From Nostoc indistinguendum CM1-VF10 (GTDB lineage: Bacteria; Cyanobacteriota; Cyanobacteriia; Cyanobacteriales; Nostocaceae), in contig JAHHHS010000005.1 of NCBI GenBank assembly GCA_019359215.1, forward strand, positions 1-64,000: a DNA stretch of 64,000 nt, written 5' to 3'. Under the pieces are notes generated by a model. It was not told the origin of the DNA and searched no databases. It was given only the letters and a program-made list of their open reading frames with translations. Of the stretch, positions 1 through 7,898 are shown in pieces. How positions within the stretch are numbered: the first letter of the stretch is position 1; each line of letters opens with the position of its first letter. Both the position numbers and the translations under genes were made by a program.

Positions 1-125
1 TGGTTCGAGATTATGAATTACTACCTGAAACATCGGAGACTTTTATTTATATTGCCATGATCCGTATCATGGTGAGGCGTTTAGCATAATTCCTGACCTC
101 TAAAAACTTTTCAAACATCCTCTAA
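1..125. mobile_element. Right end of an IS5-like insertion sequence (partial)
   Basis: The window opens inside an insertion sequence. After the transposase stop at 87-89 the element ends at 122 with an inverted-repeat end that reads, from outside inward, GAGGATGTTTGAAAAGT. It is followed by TAA (123-125), a plausible 3-bp target duplication. Both MITEs at 12407 and 18992 carry the same terminus next to TTA. A TNA target and this size of terminal repeat fit IS5-family subgroups. The left end lies outside the window, so full length and intactness are unknown. Confidence 0.7.
3..89 (+). CDS. C-terminal end of an IS5-family transposase (partial)
   Basis: The third frame reads VRDYELLPETSETFIYIAMI and continues to RRLA followed by a stop. 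This is the usual tail of cyanobacterial IS5-type DDE transposases, where a conserved arginine and tyrosine lie shortly before the C-terminus. Only 28 residues are in the window and the rest lies upstream. The inverted repeat ends 33 bases after the stop. From this fragment alone it cannot be said whether the whole gene is intact. Confidence 0.65.
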   Translation, partial: VRDYELLPETSETFIYIAMIRIMVRRLA

Positions 126-427
126 GAAGTATTGACTCATAGTCAACAATCCTAAAAGCACTGTTGCCAAAGCCAACCCCTGAGATATCCGACGCTTTAA
201 TTTTTGTGTTGAGTGAAGAAAATTTAACGCCAAACCTGATATGACAAAACCTAAAGCGGTATTAGGTTTCATCATACCGACTCTGGCAAAATGCTTTTAA
301 GCACTTGAATATCAAAATACCAGCCTATCAGTACAACAAAACCTACTAAAGTAACAAATACACTTATAAACTTTGAGACGACTTTTAATACATTAATTAA
401 ATGTTGATCTAAGAGAGAATGGTTCAT
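123..427 (-). pseudogene. N-terminal remnant of a membrane sensor histidine kinase, frameshifted and cut by the IS
   Basis: From an ATG at 427 the minus strand encodes about 50 residues with a hydrophobic segment (SVFVTLVGFVVLIGWYFDIQ) and ends in LPESV at a TGA (272-274). After a one-base shift the reading resumes as MMKPNTALGFVISGLALNFL and a second hydrophobic segment. Together these resemble the N-terminal membrane region of large Nostoc multi-sensor kinases (pattern GW-FDI-LKS-LP-MK-NTA). The reading runs into the IS end at 122, so the kinase was broken by insertion and also carries a frameshift. No downstream domain is present. Confidence 0.55.
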
Positions 428-1167
428 AAGTACTAATAGGTTTTTTAAAAAATATACAGATATCAGGCTGTCATCTTCAAACTCCTCTAGAGATAAAATC
501 TCCTAGTTTTTACTAACAACAAAGGCTATGGTTGCCTATATATAGGAATAGGAATCATATTTGATTGTTGAAATATACGTAGGGTTGGTAATTCGCACCA
601 AAACCATTATCCGGTGGGCATTCCCTGCCCCACAGTTACTTAGATTTTTTCATGCTATCAAATCGGGTTCCTATATATTCAAAATATATTACTTAGGTCA
701 ACATCGCCACTTCTTAAAATATTTAATTATGGGTGCGTCTATATACAATAACCTGATTCTTTGAAAGAGCATCACACTAAATCGTTCTTATTGTATCTCT
801 TTTATATTTAGGTTTTATATACACATGGATATATTTTATTTCTAAGTAAAATCCCTGTATACAGTTTAGTCGAAACAAGTACTTATGTGCGTATGACGAC
901 ATCTGCCAAGATGTCCTAGTAGAAAAGAAGCAACGAAAAATTAGCATTGCGCCCAAGACGATAAAGTTGCCTATACCGACATCTCTGTGAGGGAAGAAGT
1001 AGCAGACGAAAGCGCGATCCTAACCAAATAAACGCCTCCAAAAACCCTTCTTTTTATTTCTCTAAGTCGTTACAAATCACAGTGTTATACCATTTCACTT
1101 TAATAATGATACAAATACGCTGGTAAGGGCTTGTCTTTGCCATGCCCCTACGAGAAATTTATATGTA
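428..1167. other. 740-base spacer with no convincing gene
   Basis: The stretch is AT-rich with many stops on both strands. A 67-codon open frame at 561-764 lacks a ribosome binding site, has a composition unlike a protein, and contains a common intergenic phrase (GTAGGGTTGGTAATTCGCAC), so it was not called. Near 1120-1150 there is a short GC-rich phrase (GGGCTTGTCTTTGCCATGCC) of the kind scattered in Nostoc spacers. No promoter or RNA could be assigned. Confidence 0.5.
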
Positions 1168-1295
1168 TCAGGATTTTTGTGAATTGGTATTACTAGGATC
1201 GAGGTGAACAGCTATTTCTAGTTCTGCGATCGCATCTTCCAACTTTTCTTGATCGTACAGCGCAATCCCCAGATTAACGTGACTCCGACGGGTTA
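1168..1295 (-). pseudogene. Fragment of a TPR-repeat protein
   Basis: Read on the minus strand, about 40 residues include SHVNLGIALYDQEKLEDAIA and ELEIAVHLDPSN before a TGA at 1168-1170. The spacing of L-G-A-Y, A-F-class and P positions is that of tetratricopeptide repeats. No start codon or further repeats are recognisable upstream, where the frame meets stops, so this is probably a 3' remnant of a longer TPR gene. Confidence 0.5.
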
Positions 1296-1376
1296 TGTAG
1301 TGTCCGTCTAATCAGTCTAAGTAAAAAGATATCTCTCTGGTTTTACTAAACAAAAGCTGTCCAACTCCGATGCCGA

Positions 1377-1416
1377 GAGGGACAGGCTTGAACAAAGATT
1401 CAAGGTAGGAAGAGGT
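1377..1416. repeat. Dispersed repeat shared with 24389-24428
   Basis: A phrase of about 40 bases (GGGACAGGCTTGAACAAAG, then ATTCAAGGTAGGAAGAGGTT) recurs near 24389 with a few substitutions. At the second site it sits beside a perfect 12-bp-arm palindrome, of which only a degenerate half is left here. It lies just downstream of nadE. It is likely one of the mobile or structural repeats common in Nostoc spacers. Confidence 0.5.
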
Positions 1417-1427
1417 TTAATAACTAA

Positions 1428-3176
1428 TTACTTGATTTGCAGATGCGCGTCTTGTCCATCCCAACAGACTAAGGTAGGTGTAGCTATGCTTTTAGTCTGG
1501 TAAGCATTTTTGACACCAATCCAGTTACTGGCAATTGGCATTCGCCAACCAGTTCCAAAAGCGCGATCGGTGATTTTTAAGCCGGGGGGTGCTTGTCGCC
1601 GTTTAAATTCAGCCCGCGCTACCATTTGAATTACTCTGTCTACAATTACCGGATCGTGACCGACTGCAACAATTTGCGCTGCTGATTGGTGATTGTGAAC
1701 TAGGCGTTGCAAAATATCGTCCAAAATTTCGTAAGGCGGGAGAGAGTCTTGATCAACTTGGCCTGGCTTGAGTTCGGCGCTTGGTGCTTTAGTCAAGACG
1801 TTTTGCGGGATGATTTCATTATTGCGATTTAACCAATGACAAAGTGAATACACACGAGTTTTAGGGACATCTGCAATCACTGCTAACCCGCCATTCATAT
1901 CGCCGTAGAGAGTACAGTAACCAACTGCCATCTCTGACTTGTTACCGGTAGATAAAAGAAGATAGCCAAATTTATTAGCGATCGCCATTAATAAATTACC
2001 CCGAATTCGGGACTGTATATTCTCTTCAGCCAGCCCAAACTCAGTACCTGCAAACAAATCACCTAATGTTTGATCAAAGCCTTGCATTAACTCGCCAATT
2101 GGTAAAAGATGAGTCTTAATCCCCAAATTTTCGGCTAATGCCACAGCATCACTGATTGAATGCTCTGAACTGTAAGGGGAAGGCATAAGAACACCAAGGA
2201 CATTTTCTTTACCGAGTGCCGCAGTTGCGATCGCAGCTACTATTGCAGAGTCAATGCCGCCACTTAAACCCAACACTACTTTAGAAAAGCGACACTTGCG
2301 AGCATAATCTCGCACTCCTAAAACCAAAGCTTGCCAAATTTCTTCATCTTCCGATTCATAAGCAGGTGCTACAGAACCTAATTGAAAATCTCGTTGCGCC
2401 TCGTCAAATTCAACTACGACTAAATCGGTGTCAAAACCACGGGCACGACACATAATTTCACCTTGACAATTCAAGGCAAAACTACGCCCATCAAAAATTA
2501 GGTCATCATTTCCACCAACCTGATTAGCATAAATAATCGGTTGTTGAAAACGTACTGCACTATGCCTGAGCATTGTTTCTCGAAACTGTTGCTTACCGAC
2601 GGTGTAGGGCGAAGCAGATAAATTGACGATCAAATCTACACCCAGAATTGCTAAGTCAGCAATCGGATTCACTGCATAACTACGTTTGCCCCAGAATTCC
2701 TCATCATTCCATAAATCTTCGCAAATAGTTACGCCAATATGGATATCATCTAGGGTGAAATAATTAGCTTGTAACCCTGGTTCAAAATAGCGACGTTCGT
2801 CAAATACATCATAAGTAGGCAAAAGTCGCTTGTGAAAAACTTGCTTAATCTTGCCATTCTCTAACAAAGCCATGCTGTTAAATAAAGTTTTGCTACCACT
2901 AATATGTGCATTGAGGTTTTGTTCAACAGTTCCTACCAACACAGCTAAATTTGGTGGTAAATCTTGAGCCAAGTTTTGTAAAGTAATGCCCATCGCTTCC
3001 ACAAAACTTGGATTTAGTAATAAATCTCTTGGTGGATAGCCACACAATGAAAGTTCTGGTGTTAGCAACAAACGCACACCGCTAGATGCGGCGCGTTGTG
3101 CCGCCTCCAGGATTTTTTGGGAATTCAAAAGTAAATCACCAATTGTCGGATTAATTTGAGCGATCGCAATTTTCAT
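1428..3176 (-). CDS. nadE: Glutamine-dependent NAD+ synthetase
   Basis: Cytosolic enzyme that amidates nicotinate adenine dinucleotide to NAD+ with ATP and glutamine, the last step of NAD synthesis. The N-terminal half (about residues 1-270) is a nitrilase-like glutaminase with Glu (in TPELSLCGYPPRDLL), Lys (in FHKRLLP) and nucleophile Cys (in VTICEDLW). The C-terminal half is an ATP pyrophosphatase with the PP-loop LGLSGGIDSAIVAAI. At 582 residues it matches the two-domain family. An earlier in-frame start at 3209 would add 11 residues encoded by an intergenic repeat (TTTGGTCATTTGTCATTTGT), so ATG 3176, giving MKIAIAQINPT, is preferred. It is last in the pncB-nadD-nrtR-nadE order. Confidence 0.95.
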   Translation of the reverse strand: MKIAIAQINPTIGDLLLNSQKILEAAQRAASSGVRLLLTPELSLCGYPPRDLLLNPSFVEAMGITLQNLAQDLPPNLAVLVGTVEQNLNAHISGSKTLFNSMALLENGKIKQVFHKRLLPTYDVFDERRYFEPGLQANYFTLDDIHIGVTICEDLWNDEEFWGKRSYAVNPIADLAILGVDLIVNLSASPYTVGKQQFRETMLRHSAVRFQQPIIYANQVGGNDDLIFDGRSFALNCQGEIMCRARGFDTDLVVVEFDEAQRDFQLGSVAPAYESEDEEIWQALVLGVRDYARKCRFSKVVLGLSGGIDSAIVAAIATAALGKENVLGVLMPSPYSSEHSISDAVALAENLGIKTHLLPIGELMQGFDQTLGDLFAGTEFGLAEENIQSRIRGNLLMAIANKFGYLLLSTGNKSEMAVGYCTLYGDMNGGLAVIADVPKTRVYSLCHWLNRNNEIIPQNVLTKAPSAELKPGQVDQDSLPPYEILDDILQRLVHNHQSAAQIVAVGHDPVIVDRVIQMVARAEFKRRQAPPGLKITDRAFGTGWRMPIASNWIGVKNAYQTKSIATPTLVCWDGQDAHLQIK

Positions 3177-3274
3177 ATTATTTGTGATTAGTCTTTGGTC
3201 ATTTGTCATTTGTCAAGAGTCAGAAGTTACTCTGAACTTAAGACTTTTAACTCTGGACTTTAGCTAGAGATTGG

Positions 3275-4021
3275 TTAAATAAACACCAAAGGCTTATCTT
3301 TTAAGGGAGCAAAAGCTTCGGCATCAAACTTATACAAACTAGCTGGACGGCCAGCACCCCGTGATACTTTAATTCCGGTATCGGATAAAAAACCTAACTT
3401 GAGTAGACGCGCCCGAAAATTAGAATAATCGGAAAAGTTATCACCTAAAACTGTGGCGTATAACTGATATAAATCATTCAACGTAAACATTTCTGGCAAA
3501 ACTTCAAAAGCCACCGGGCTATACTCTAATTTATTACGCAACCGCCGATGCCCATAAGCTAGAATTTCATTATGGTCAAAAGCTAATTGTGGCACTTGTT
3601 TTACTGGATACCAAGCTATGCCAGTCATGCGATCGGCAATCAATTCGGCTTCCTCAAATCGCACTAGGGCAAAGTAACTAACTGATAGATAACGTACACC
3701 ATAACTATCAATTGCTTCCCGTGGATCGCGATTCGGCCCGCCAAATGTATAGAGTTGTTCTAAGTAGAGATTGTTTACCTTAATTTTCTCCGCCATAATG
3801 CGATAGGCGGCATCTTCTAAAGACTCTCCTGGACGCACTAAAGTACCAGGAAGGCTCCAATGATTTACAAATGGTTCCTGCTGTCGCATTACTAATAAAA
3901 CTAACAGCCGATTTTGTGCAGTATCTACAGAAAAAATTACATTATCTACACCAACCTTGAAATCGGCCAAAGGTTGTTGGTTTAACGGAGTTGGTATCTT
4001 TTTTTGTGAACGTCCTGGCAT
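3275..4021 (-). CDS. nrtR: NrtR-like transcriptional regulator of NAD metabolism (Nudix domain plus winged helix)
   Basis: 248 residues. Residues about 20-150 form a Nudix fold and 160-248 a winged-helix region (FTLNDLYQLYATVLGDNFSD, then SRGAGRPASLYKF), the architecture of the NrtR family, which senses NAD-pathway metabolites such as ADP-ribose and represses NAD genes. The Nudix box is degenerate: GTLVRPGE replaces GG-x5-GE, and RIMAEK stands where REUxEE is expected, so two of the catalytic glutamates are missing. This points to ligand sensing rather than hydrolysis. The start overlaps the end of nadD by 40 bases, suggesting coupled translation. The palindrome at 6112-6136 is its probable operator. 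Confidence 0.85.
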   Translation of the reverse strand: MPGRSQKKIPTPLNQQPLADFKVGVDNVIFSVDTAQNRLLVLLVMRQQEPFVNHWSLPGTLVRPGESLEDAAYRIMAEKIKVNNLYLEQLYTFGGPNRDPREAIDSYGVRYLSVSYFALVRFEEAELIADRMTGIAWYPVKQVPQLAFDHNEILAYGHRRLRNKLEYSPVAFEVLPEMFTLNDLYQLYATVLGDNFSDYSNFRARLLKLGFLSDTGIKVSRGAGRPASLYKFDAEAFAPLKDKPLVFI

Positions 4022-4581
4022 TCGTACAAATGCTCTCGATTAATATAGGCAACTACAGGGGCTGTGAGGGCTTGGGGATCTCCATGTTCGCGGTACGCTG
4101 TTGAGGAAACATCTAGACCGGTCAGACTAGCGATCGCAATCTTCCCTCCCAGCTTTTGCACTACCTCTGAACTAGACTCATCTATTGCATATCCGGGTCG
4201 CGGTACAATCAGTAGTTGCACTTGCTGTAACAAATCTTCAATGCGATACCAACGTGGTAGCTGAGTCAGTAAATCTGAACCAATAATCAATGTCAATTCA
4301 GCATCTTCACCCCAAGTAAGCTTTGCTTTTTCGACTGTTTCCAGTGTTCTGAAGCTACTCAATTCTTGTTCCAAAGCAATGTTGTGCCGTGGCGCGTCTA
4401 TATTCGCAATCAACAGTTGCAGCATTGCCGCCCGGTGTTCCAAGGGCGTTTGATGGGACTTAAATGGATTATCTGCCGCCCAAACCGCTACCCAATCATA
4501 ACGCTCAGATAACCAACTCAAAATTTTTTGATGTCCCGCAGTTGGTGGATCAGCACTAGTACCAAACAAAGCAACTCTCAT
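3982..4581 (-). CDS. nadD: Nicotinate-nucleotide adenylyltransferase
   Basis: 199-residue cytosolic nucleotidyltransferase that converts nicotinate mononucleotide and ATP to nicotinate adenine dinucleotide. The class signature is near the N-terminus (ALFGTSADPPTAGHQKIL, a variant of GTFDPxHxGH), with IGSDLLTQLPRW in the middle and the C-terminal VSSTAYREHG motif that stands for ISSTxIR. It lies between pncB and the NrtR-like gene. The 90-base gap to pncB contains a degenerate repeat (ATTCGTAATTCGCAGTTCGT), while the downstream gene overlaps it. It acts directly after PncB and before NadE. Confidence 0.93.
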   Translation of the reverse strand: MRVALFGTSADPPTAGHQKILSWLSERYDWVAVWAADNPFKSHQTPLEHRAAMLQLLIANIDAPRHNIALEQELSSFRTLETVEKAKLTWGEDAELTLIIGSDLLTQLPRWYRIEDLLQQVQLLIVPRPGYAIDESSSEVVQKLGGKIAIASLTGLDVSSTAYREHGDPQALTAPVVAYINREHLYECQDVHKKRYQLR

Positions 4582-4668
4582 AATAATTCGTAATTCGCAG
4601 TTCGTAGTTCGTAATTAAGACATACCGAAAGAGTAATTATTACCTCTGTGTACTCAGCGCCTCTGTGG

Positions 4669-4698
4669 TAGCCTACGGCAAGCCGCTGGCGCGTCTAC
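4669..4698. repeat. Dispersed GC-rich repeat forming the 3' end of pncB
   Basis: The phrase GTAGCCTACGGCAAGCCGCT, continuing GGCGCGTCTACG, belongs to the same loose family as the repeats near 24122, 25203 and 59349. Here it overlaps the last codons of pncB and provides its TAG stop. Confidence 0.55.
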
Positions 4699-6082
4699 GT
4701 TTCTTAGTTTCTTCAGTCAACACCCGTAACCCCTCAGAAATCTCCACTTCTACAGCTACAGGATCATCCAAACGCCGTGTTTGTTGTGGCAAACTGGCAA
4801 CTGAGGCGGCGGTACGTTGACGAATTGTTGCCAAAGACTCTAACGGTTGCAAGCGTTGACCTTCCTGTACTACCAACTGCAACAAAGGTTCTTCATCCAA
4901 AGGAATTTCATCTAAAAGTCCCAACCTGTCTGCTTTTACCTTACCTCCCGTAAACGAGCGAAAAATCTGCTTGCGCCCTGGATAAGTAACTTTACCACTT
5001 GACTGTTTCATCACTGGGATACCATCAATGTCTACAAGTTTATAAACTCCATTTACGGGCGAACCTGTAACTAGTCGCGTTCCCAGTCCATAACCATCAA
5101 TTTCGGCCCCAGCTGCTTTTAATCTGGCAATTTCCCATTCGTCCAAGTCGCCACTGGCAAAAATTGGCACACCAGGAAGGAGCGATCGCACCTGTTTTGA
5201 TAAGGTAACTAAATCTCCTGAGTCCAATCTCACTCCTGTTAATTGCATTTCCCCGGAATTTACTTTTTGGGCCAAGCGTCCGGCAGCAGCAACGGTATCG
5301 TAAGTATCAATCAGCAACGGCGCACCCGGAAAATATCGATGAAATGCACTAAAAGCTTGTTCTTCAGTGCCTTCTATTGCTGACAACGCCATCACCAGGG
5401 CGTGTGCCATCGTACCACTTGGCTTTTCTCCCAGTTGTAGCGCTGCTAACACATTGGAAGTGGAATCTAACCCACCCGCCAACGCCGCCCGTGCTGCCCA
5501 CAAAGACCCTTGCGGACTAAATGCTCGTCTTGTGCCAAATTCTAAAAGTGTTGCTTGCTCTCCCGCTACATCCCGCAACCGTGCTGCTTTTGTGGCAATC
5601 AAAGTCTGGTAATTAATCGTATTCAGAAGGTAAGTTTCCACTAGTTGCGCTTGCCAAAGTGGTGCTTCCACCCGCAACAGTGGCTGATTGGCAAAGACGG
5701 CTGTCCCTTCTGGTACTGCCCAAACATCACCCGTAAACTTTCCCTCAGCTAAAAGTGACCAAAAGCGATCGCCTGCATAAGCAAAAATTCCTGTTGCTTG
5801 TAATGCCGCAATTTGCGAGGGACTAAAGCGGATTTTAGCTAAATATTCCAATGCCTGCGTCAGCCCCATTGCAATTAAATAACCAAAACCCTCTGGCAAT
5901 CGTCTGACAGTCAATTCAAAGCTTGCCCGTCGTTGTTCTATACCTTCGCCTGTGTAACAAGCTGCCATCGTCAGCTGGTAAAGGTCGGTCAGCAAGCTGT
6001 AATCATCCGCAGAAAAGTTTAGTTCCTGGTTCTGCTGGCTCTGGTGTTTATATACATAGTCCAGATCTGACAAAGTTGTCAT
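4673..6082 (-). CDS. pncB: Nicotinate phosphoribosyltransferase
   Basis: 469 residues. It catalyses nicotinate + PRPP + ATP to nicotinate mononucleotide, the entry of the Preiss-Handler salvage route. Typical segments are LLTDLYQLTMAACYTGEG near residue 30, LLEFGTRRAFSPQGSLWAAR near 185, the histidine-containing GTMAHALVMA near 225, and GVRLDSGDL in the PRPP-binding part. It is first in the operon and lies 30 bases downstream of a palindrome. The last eight or so codons and the stop (KRRRASGLP) are encoded by a dispersed GC-rich repeat (GCCTACGGCAAGCCGCTGGC), so the natural C-terminus was probably replaced. Confidence 0.93.
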   Translation of the reverse strand: MTTLSDLDYVYKHQSQQNQELNFSADDYSLLTDLYQLTMAACYTGEGIEQRRASFELTVRRLPEGFGYLIAMGLTQALEYLAKIRFSPSQIAALQATGIFAYAGDRFWSLLAEGKFTGDVWAVPEGTAVFANQPLLRVEAPLWQAQLVETYLLNTINYQTLIATKAARLRDVAGEQATLLEFGTRRAFSPQGSLWAARAALAGGLDSTSNVLAALQLGEKPSGTMAHALVMALSAIEGTEEQAFSAFHRYFPGAPLLIDTYDTVAAAGRLAQKVNSGEMQLTGVRLDSGDLVTLSKQVRSLLPGVPIFASGDLDEWEIARLKAAGAEIDGYGLGTRLVTGSPVNGVYKLVDIDGIPVMKQSSGKVTYPGRKQIFRSFTGGKVKADRLGLLDEIPLDEEPLLQLVVQEGQRLQPLESLATIRQRTAASVASLPQQTRRLDDPVAVEVEISEGLRVLTEETKKRRRASGLP

Positions 6083-6111
6083 GCAAGAGCTTCCTTACAA
6101 GATGCTTCTTC

Positions 6112-6136
6112 ATTTATGGTAATATTTACCATAAAT
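6112..6136. promoter_or_regulatory. Palindromic operator upstream of the NAD operon
   Basis: Perfect 11-bp arms ATTTATGGTAA and TTACCATAAAT are separated by TAT, and the palindrome ends 30 bases before the pncB ATG. Position and symmetry suit a dimeric repressor. The obvious candidate is the NrtR-like protein encoded third in the same operon, since NrtR family members are known to control NAD genes through palindromes. That this protein binds here is inference. Confidence 0.7.
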
Positions 6137-6528
6137 AATGTCAACTCCCGGCAAGTATATTTTCTGAGATTGCCGTATAACAGTAGATTTATAGGTAAAT
6201 TAATACTAACTTCATAAAATACTTAATGTTTTTTAATAGTAAAAGCTAGCAATAATGATAATCAAATAAGGTGGCTAATGAAGGGAAATAATATCCTGTC
6301 AGAGAAAGTTTGTTTTGCTATTTTCCCAACTGGGGTTGGAGAAACAACTATGTTACAATTAGAATCAAAGGGAAAAGTTTGTTTTATGACAAGCTAAAGT
6401 ATTGCGAAGTTATCTGAATAAACATTGCATATATTCTCAATATATTGAGAATATGAGCAAGCTTTGAATATCAGTATTAGAGTATAGGTAGCACAATTAA
6501 AGTGGCTCGAAAAAAGGAGTCTAATATT

Positions 6529-6681
6529 ATGGCTATTTCCCAAATCATTGCGAAGGTAACTCAGTATATTTCTGAAGCTGCAATGCGGATTTTTGGCCCT
6601 ACTGATGATGCTTATCCTGTTATTGGGGTACAACCTTTTACAGGTGAGCCTTACGATAAACGTACAGATGATAATTGGTAG
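6529..6681 (+). CDS. Small conserved-looking cyanobacterial protein (50 aa)
   Basis: From ATG 6529, preceded by AAAAAGGAGT nine bases upstream, 50 codons give an amphipathic helix (MAISQIIAKVTQYISEAAMR) followed by an acidic, proline-containing tail with FGPTDDAYPVIGVQPFTG. The strong ribosome binding site and the patterned tail argue for a real gene. The tail reminds me, from memory only, of the small cyanobacterial ATP-synthase regulator AtpTheta (Norf1), but I cannot confirm this. The gene stands alone, transcribed away from the NAD operon across a 390-base spacer that must hold both promoters. Confidence 0.65.
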   Translation: MAISQIIAKVTQYISEAAMRIFGPTDDAYPVIGVQPFTGEPYDKRTDDNW

Positions 6682-6967
6682 GTGCTAAAACAACATTGGT
6701 AAATAATACAGGAGTTAAAATTCAGAATTCAGGCGAGGACAATTATCGGCGGATTCAGGCAAACCATAAAATTGAAAATCACTAATTTGTAGATTTGGCT
6801 CCGTACTTAAACGCTATTATTCAAAAGTAGTGGTGTATTGCAATATGTCACTCTTCCAATTCCTTCTGCATTCTGGCTCCTGATGAATAGATATCTTGCA
6901 AAACTCATATAGCAATCAGAGTTGTGACTGATATATAGGGTTACTATTTGATTTGTGAAAAGACATA

Positions 6968-7043
6968 TAGGGTGTGTTAGACGAAAGTACGGCATCAATT
7001 ATAAGGATTTGGTGCGTTACAACGTTCCGTCTAACACACCCTA
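6968..7043. repeat. Short MITE-like inverted repeat
   Basis: Perfect 16-bp terminal inverted repeats TAGGGTGTGTTAGACG and CGTCTAACACACCCTA enclose 44 bases. The ends begin and finish with TA, as in elements moved by Tc1/mariner or IS630-type transposases. No coding sequence is inside. Confidence 0.65.
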
Positions 7044-7177
7044 CAATACCTAATTTTTTTCATAAATCAAACCAGATTCCTATATGGGGTTCTTGTTTGC
7101 GTAAGGTACATCCGTAAGTAAGGGCACGGCACTGCCGTGCCCCTACATCTTGCAATATAATGTTGTAGCAAATTTGA

Positions 7178-7264
7178 ATGGGAACCATCAATTAGTTCAT
7201 AGCACTCACCGTAGTGGCTAATAAATTCATCAACGGTTAAAAGTTTTTGGACTGATTGAACCAT
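7178..7264 (-). pseudogene. N-terminal remnant of a Uma2-family (DUF820) endonuclease-like gene
   Basis: The first 28 residues, VQKLLTVDEFISHYGECYEL followed by IDG, are a typical Uma2 N-terminus, in which a short helix and strand precede the catalytic core. Immediately after, the frame enters a repeat-like phrase (GTAGGGGCACGGCAGTGCCG on the minus strand) and the rest of the roughly 190-residue domain is absent. A full-length relative is at 59591-60223. Confidence 0.55.
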
Positions 7265-7309
7265 TGTGATTACTCGTCATGATTTGGTACGAGCCAGTAA
7301 GGTAAAGCG

Positions 7310-7561
7310 TTATAGCGATGAATTATGCTCTATATAAAAGCGGAGAGCGGAGTTAATTAGAGATTCGTAGCCTTTTCCTTTGCTTTTAAACCAATCGAGA
7401 ATATCTTGATCTAGTTGAATTAATGTGGCTTCCTGGCTAACAGGTTTTACTATTTTAGCTGTTTCCCAGAATTGCTGATCTAATTCAGGAATATCTGAAG
7501 TATCAATCGCTGTATCAGGGATATTTTGGAGTTCTTTAAGTCGATTGGGCGAGATACTCAT
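7310..7561 (-). CDS. brnA: BrnA-type antitoxin
   Basis: 83 residues. The C-terminal half contains LDQDILDWFKSKGKGYESLI and NSALRFYIEH, the ribbon-helix-helix signature of BrnA antitoxins, which bind DNA and neutralise the BrnT ribonuclease. The N-terminal half is the acidic, probably flexible toxin-binding region. Its ATG lies inside the 3' end of the upstream brnT reading frame, the usual brnTA overlap. The toxin gene is broken, so the protein may now act only as a DNA-binding regulator or be in decay. Confidence 0.8.
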   Translation of the reverse strand: MSISPNRLKELQNIPDTAIDTSDIPELDQQFWETAKIVKPVSQEATLIQLDQDILDWFKSKGKGYESLINSALRFYIEHNSSL

Positions 7562-7820
7562 AGTAAATTTTCCTTTCTTTGGGGGTGGCTTTTCAGGCAG
7601 AGATTAATCGAATTTTGCCGTTTCTGTCTGTATGGGCAACAGTAATAATTACAACGCCTTGGATTGAGCCAATACTAATTTATCGAATTTCTTCATAGTC
7701 GTACCGTTCATCAATTGAGGTGAAAACAACACCGTCAAATATTTCTGTAGCTTCTTCAAAACTAATGCCATGTTTCTGGATATTTTGTTGGCTTTTATTT
7801 TTGTCCCATTCAAATTCCAT
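7536..7820 (-). pseudogene. brnT: BrnT-type toxin gene with two in-frame stop codons
   Basis: From ATG 7820 the frame reads MEFEWDKNKSQQNIQKHGIS and FEEATEIF, then EEIR, the hallmark of BrnT ribonuclease toxins. Codon 47 is TAA (7680-7682) and codon 76 is TGA (7593-7595). The reading continues in the same frame through SIGSIQGVVIITVAHTDRNG and IRLISA, as expected for BrnT where Glu (GEIRE) and Arg (ISARKAT) codons once stood. Each stop is explained by one substitution (GAA to TAA, CGA to TGA). The frame ends at 7536 inside brnA. The toxin is inactive unless stops are read through. Confidence 0.8.
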
Positions 7821-7865
7821 TCAACTATACATAATCCATATAGAGTCAAGTGTAATAAATAAGAT

Positions 7866-7896
7866 AAAAGCGTGAGGAAAAAACTCACGCCTTTTT
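7866..7896. terminator. Bidirectional terminator after treH
   Basis: The stem GCGTGAG (7870-7876) pairs with CTCACGC (7884-7890) around a GAAAAAA loop. It is followed by CTTTTTATTT on the plus strand and by TTTTATCTTA on the minus strand. It sits three bases downstream of the treH stop. Confidence 0.8.
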
Positions 7897-7898
7897 AT

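Noticed and set aside
561..764. 67-codon open frame
   Set aside because: No ribosome binding site, contains intergenic repeat phrases, composition unlike a protein.
7649..7888. 79-codon minus-strand frame
   Set aside because: It overlaps the brnT pseudogene in another frame; the brnT frame has clear homology.
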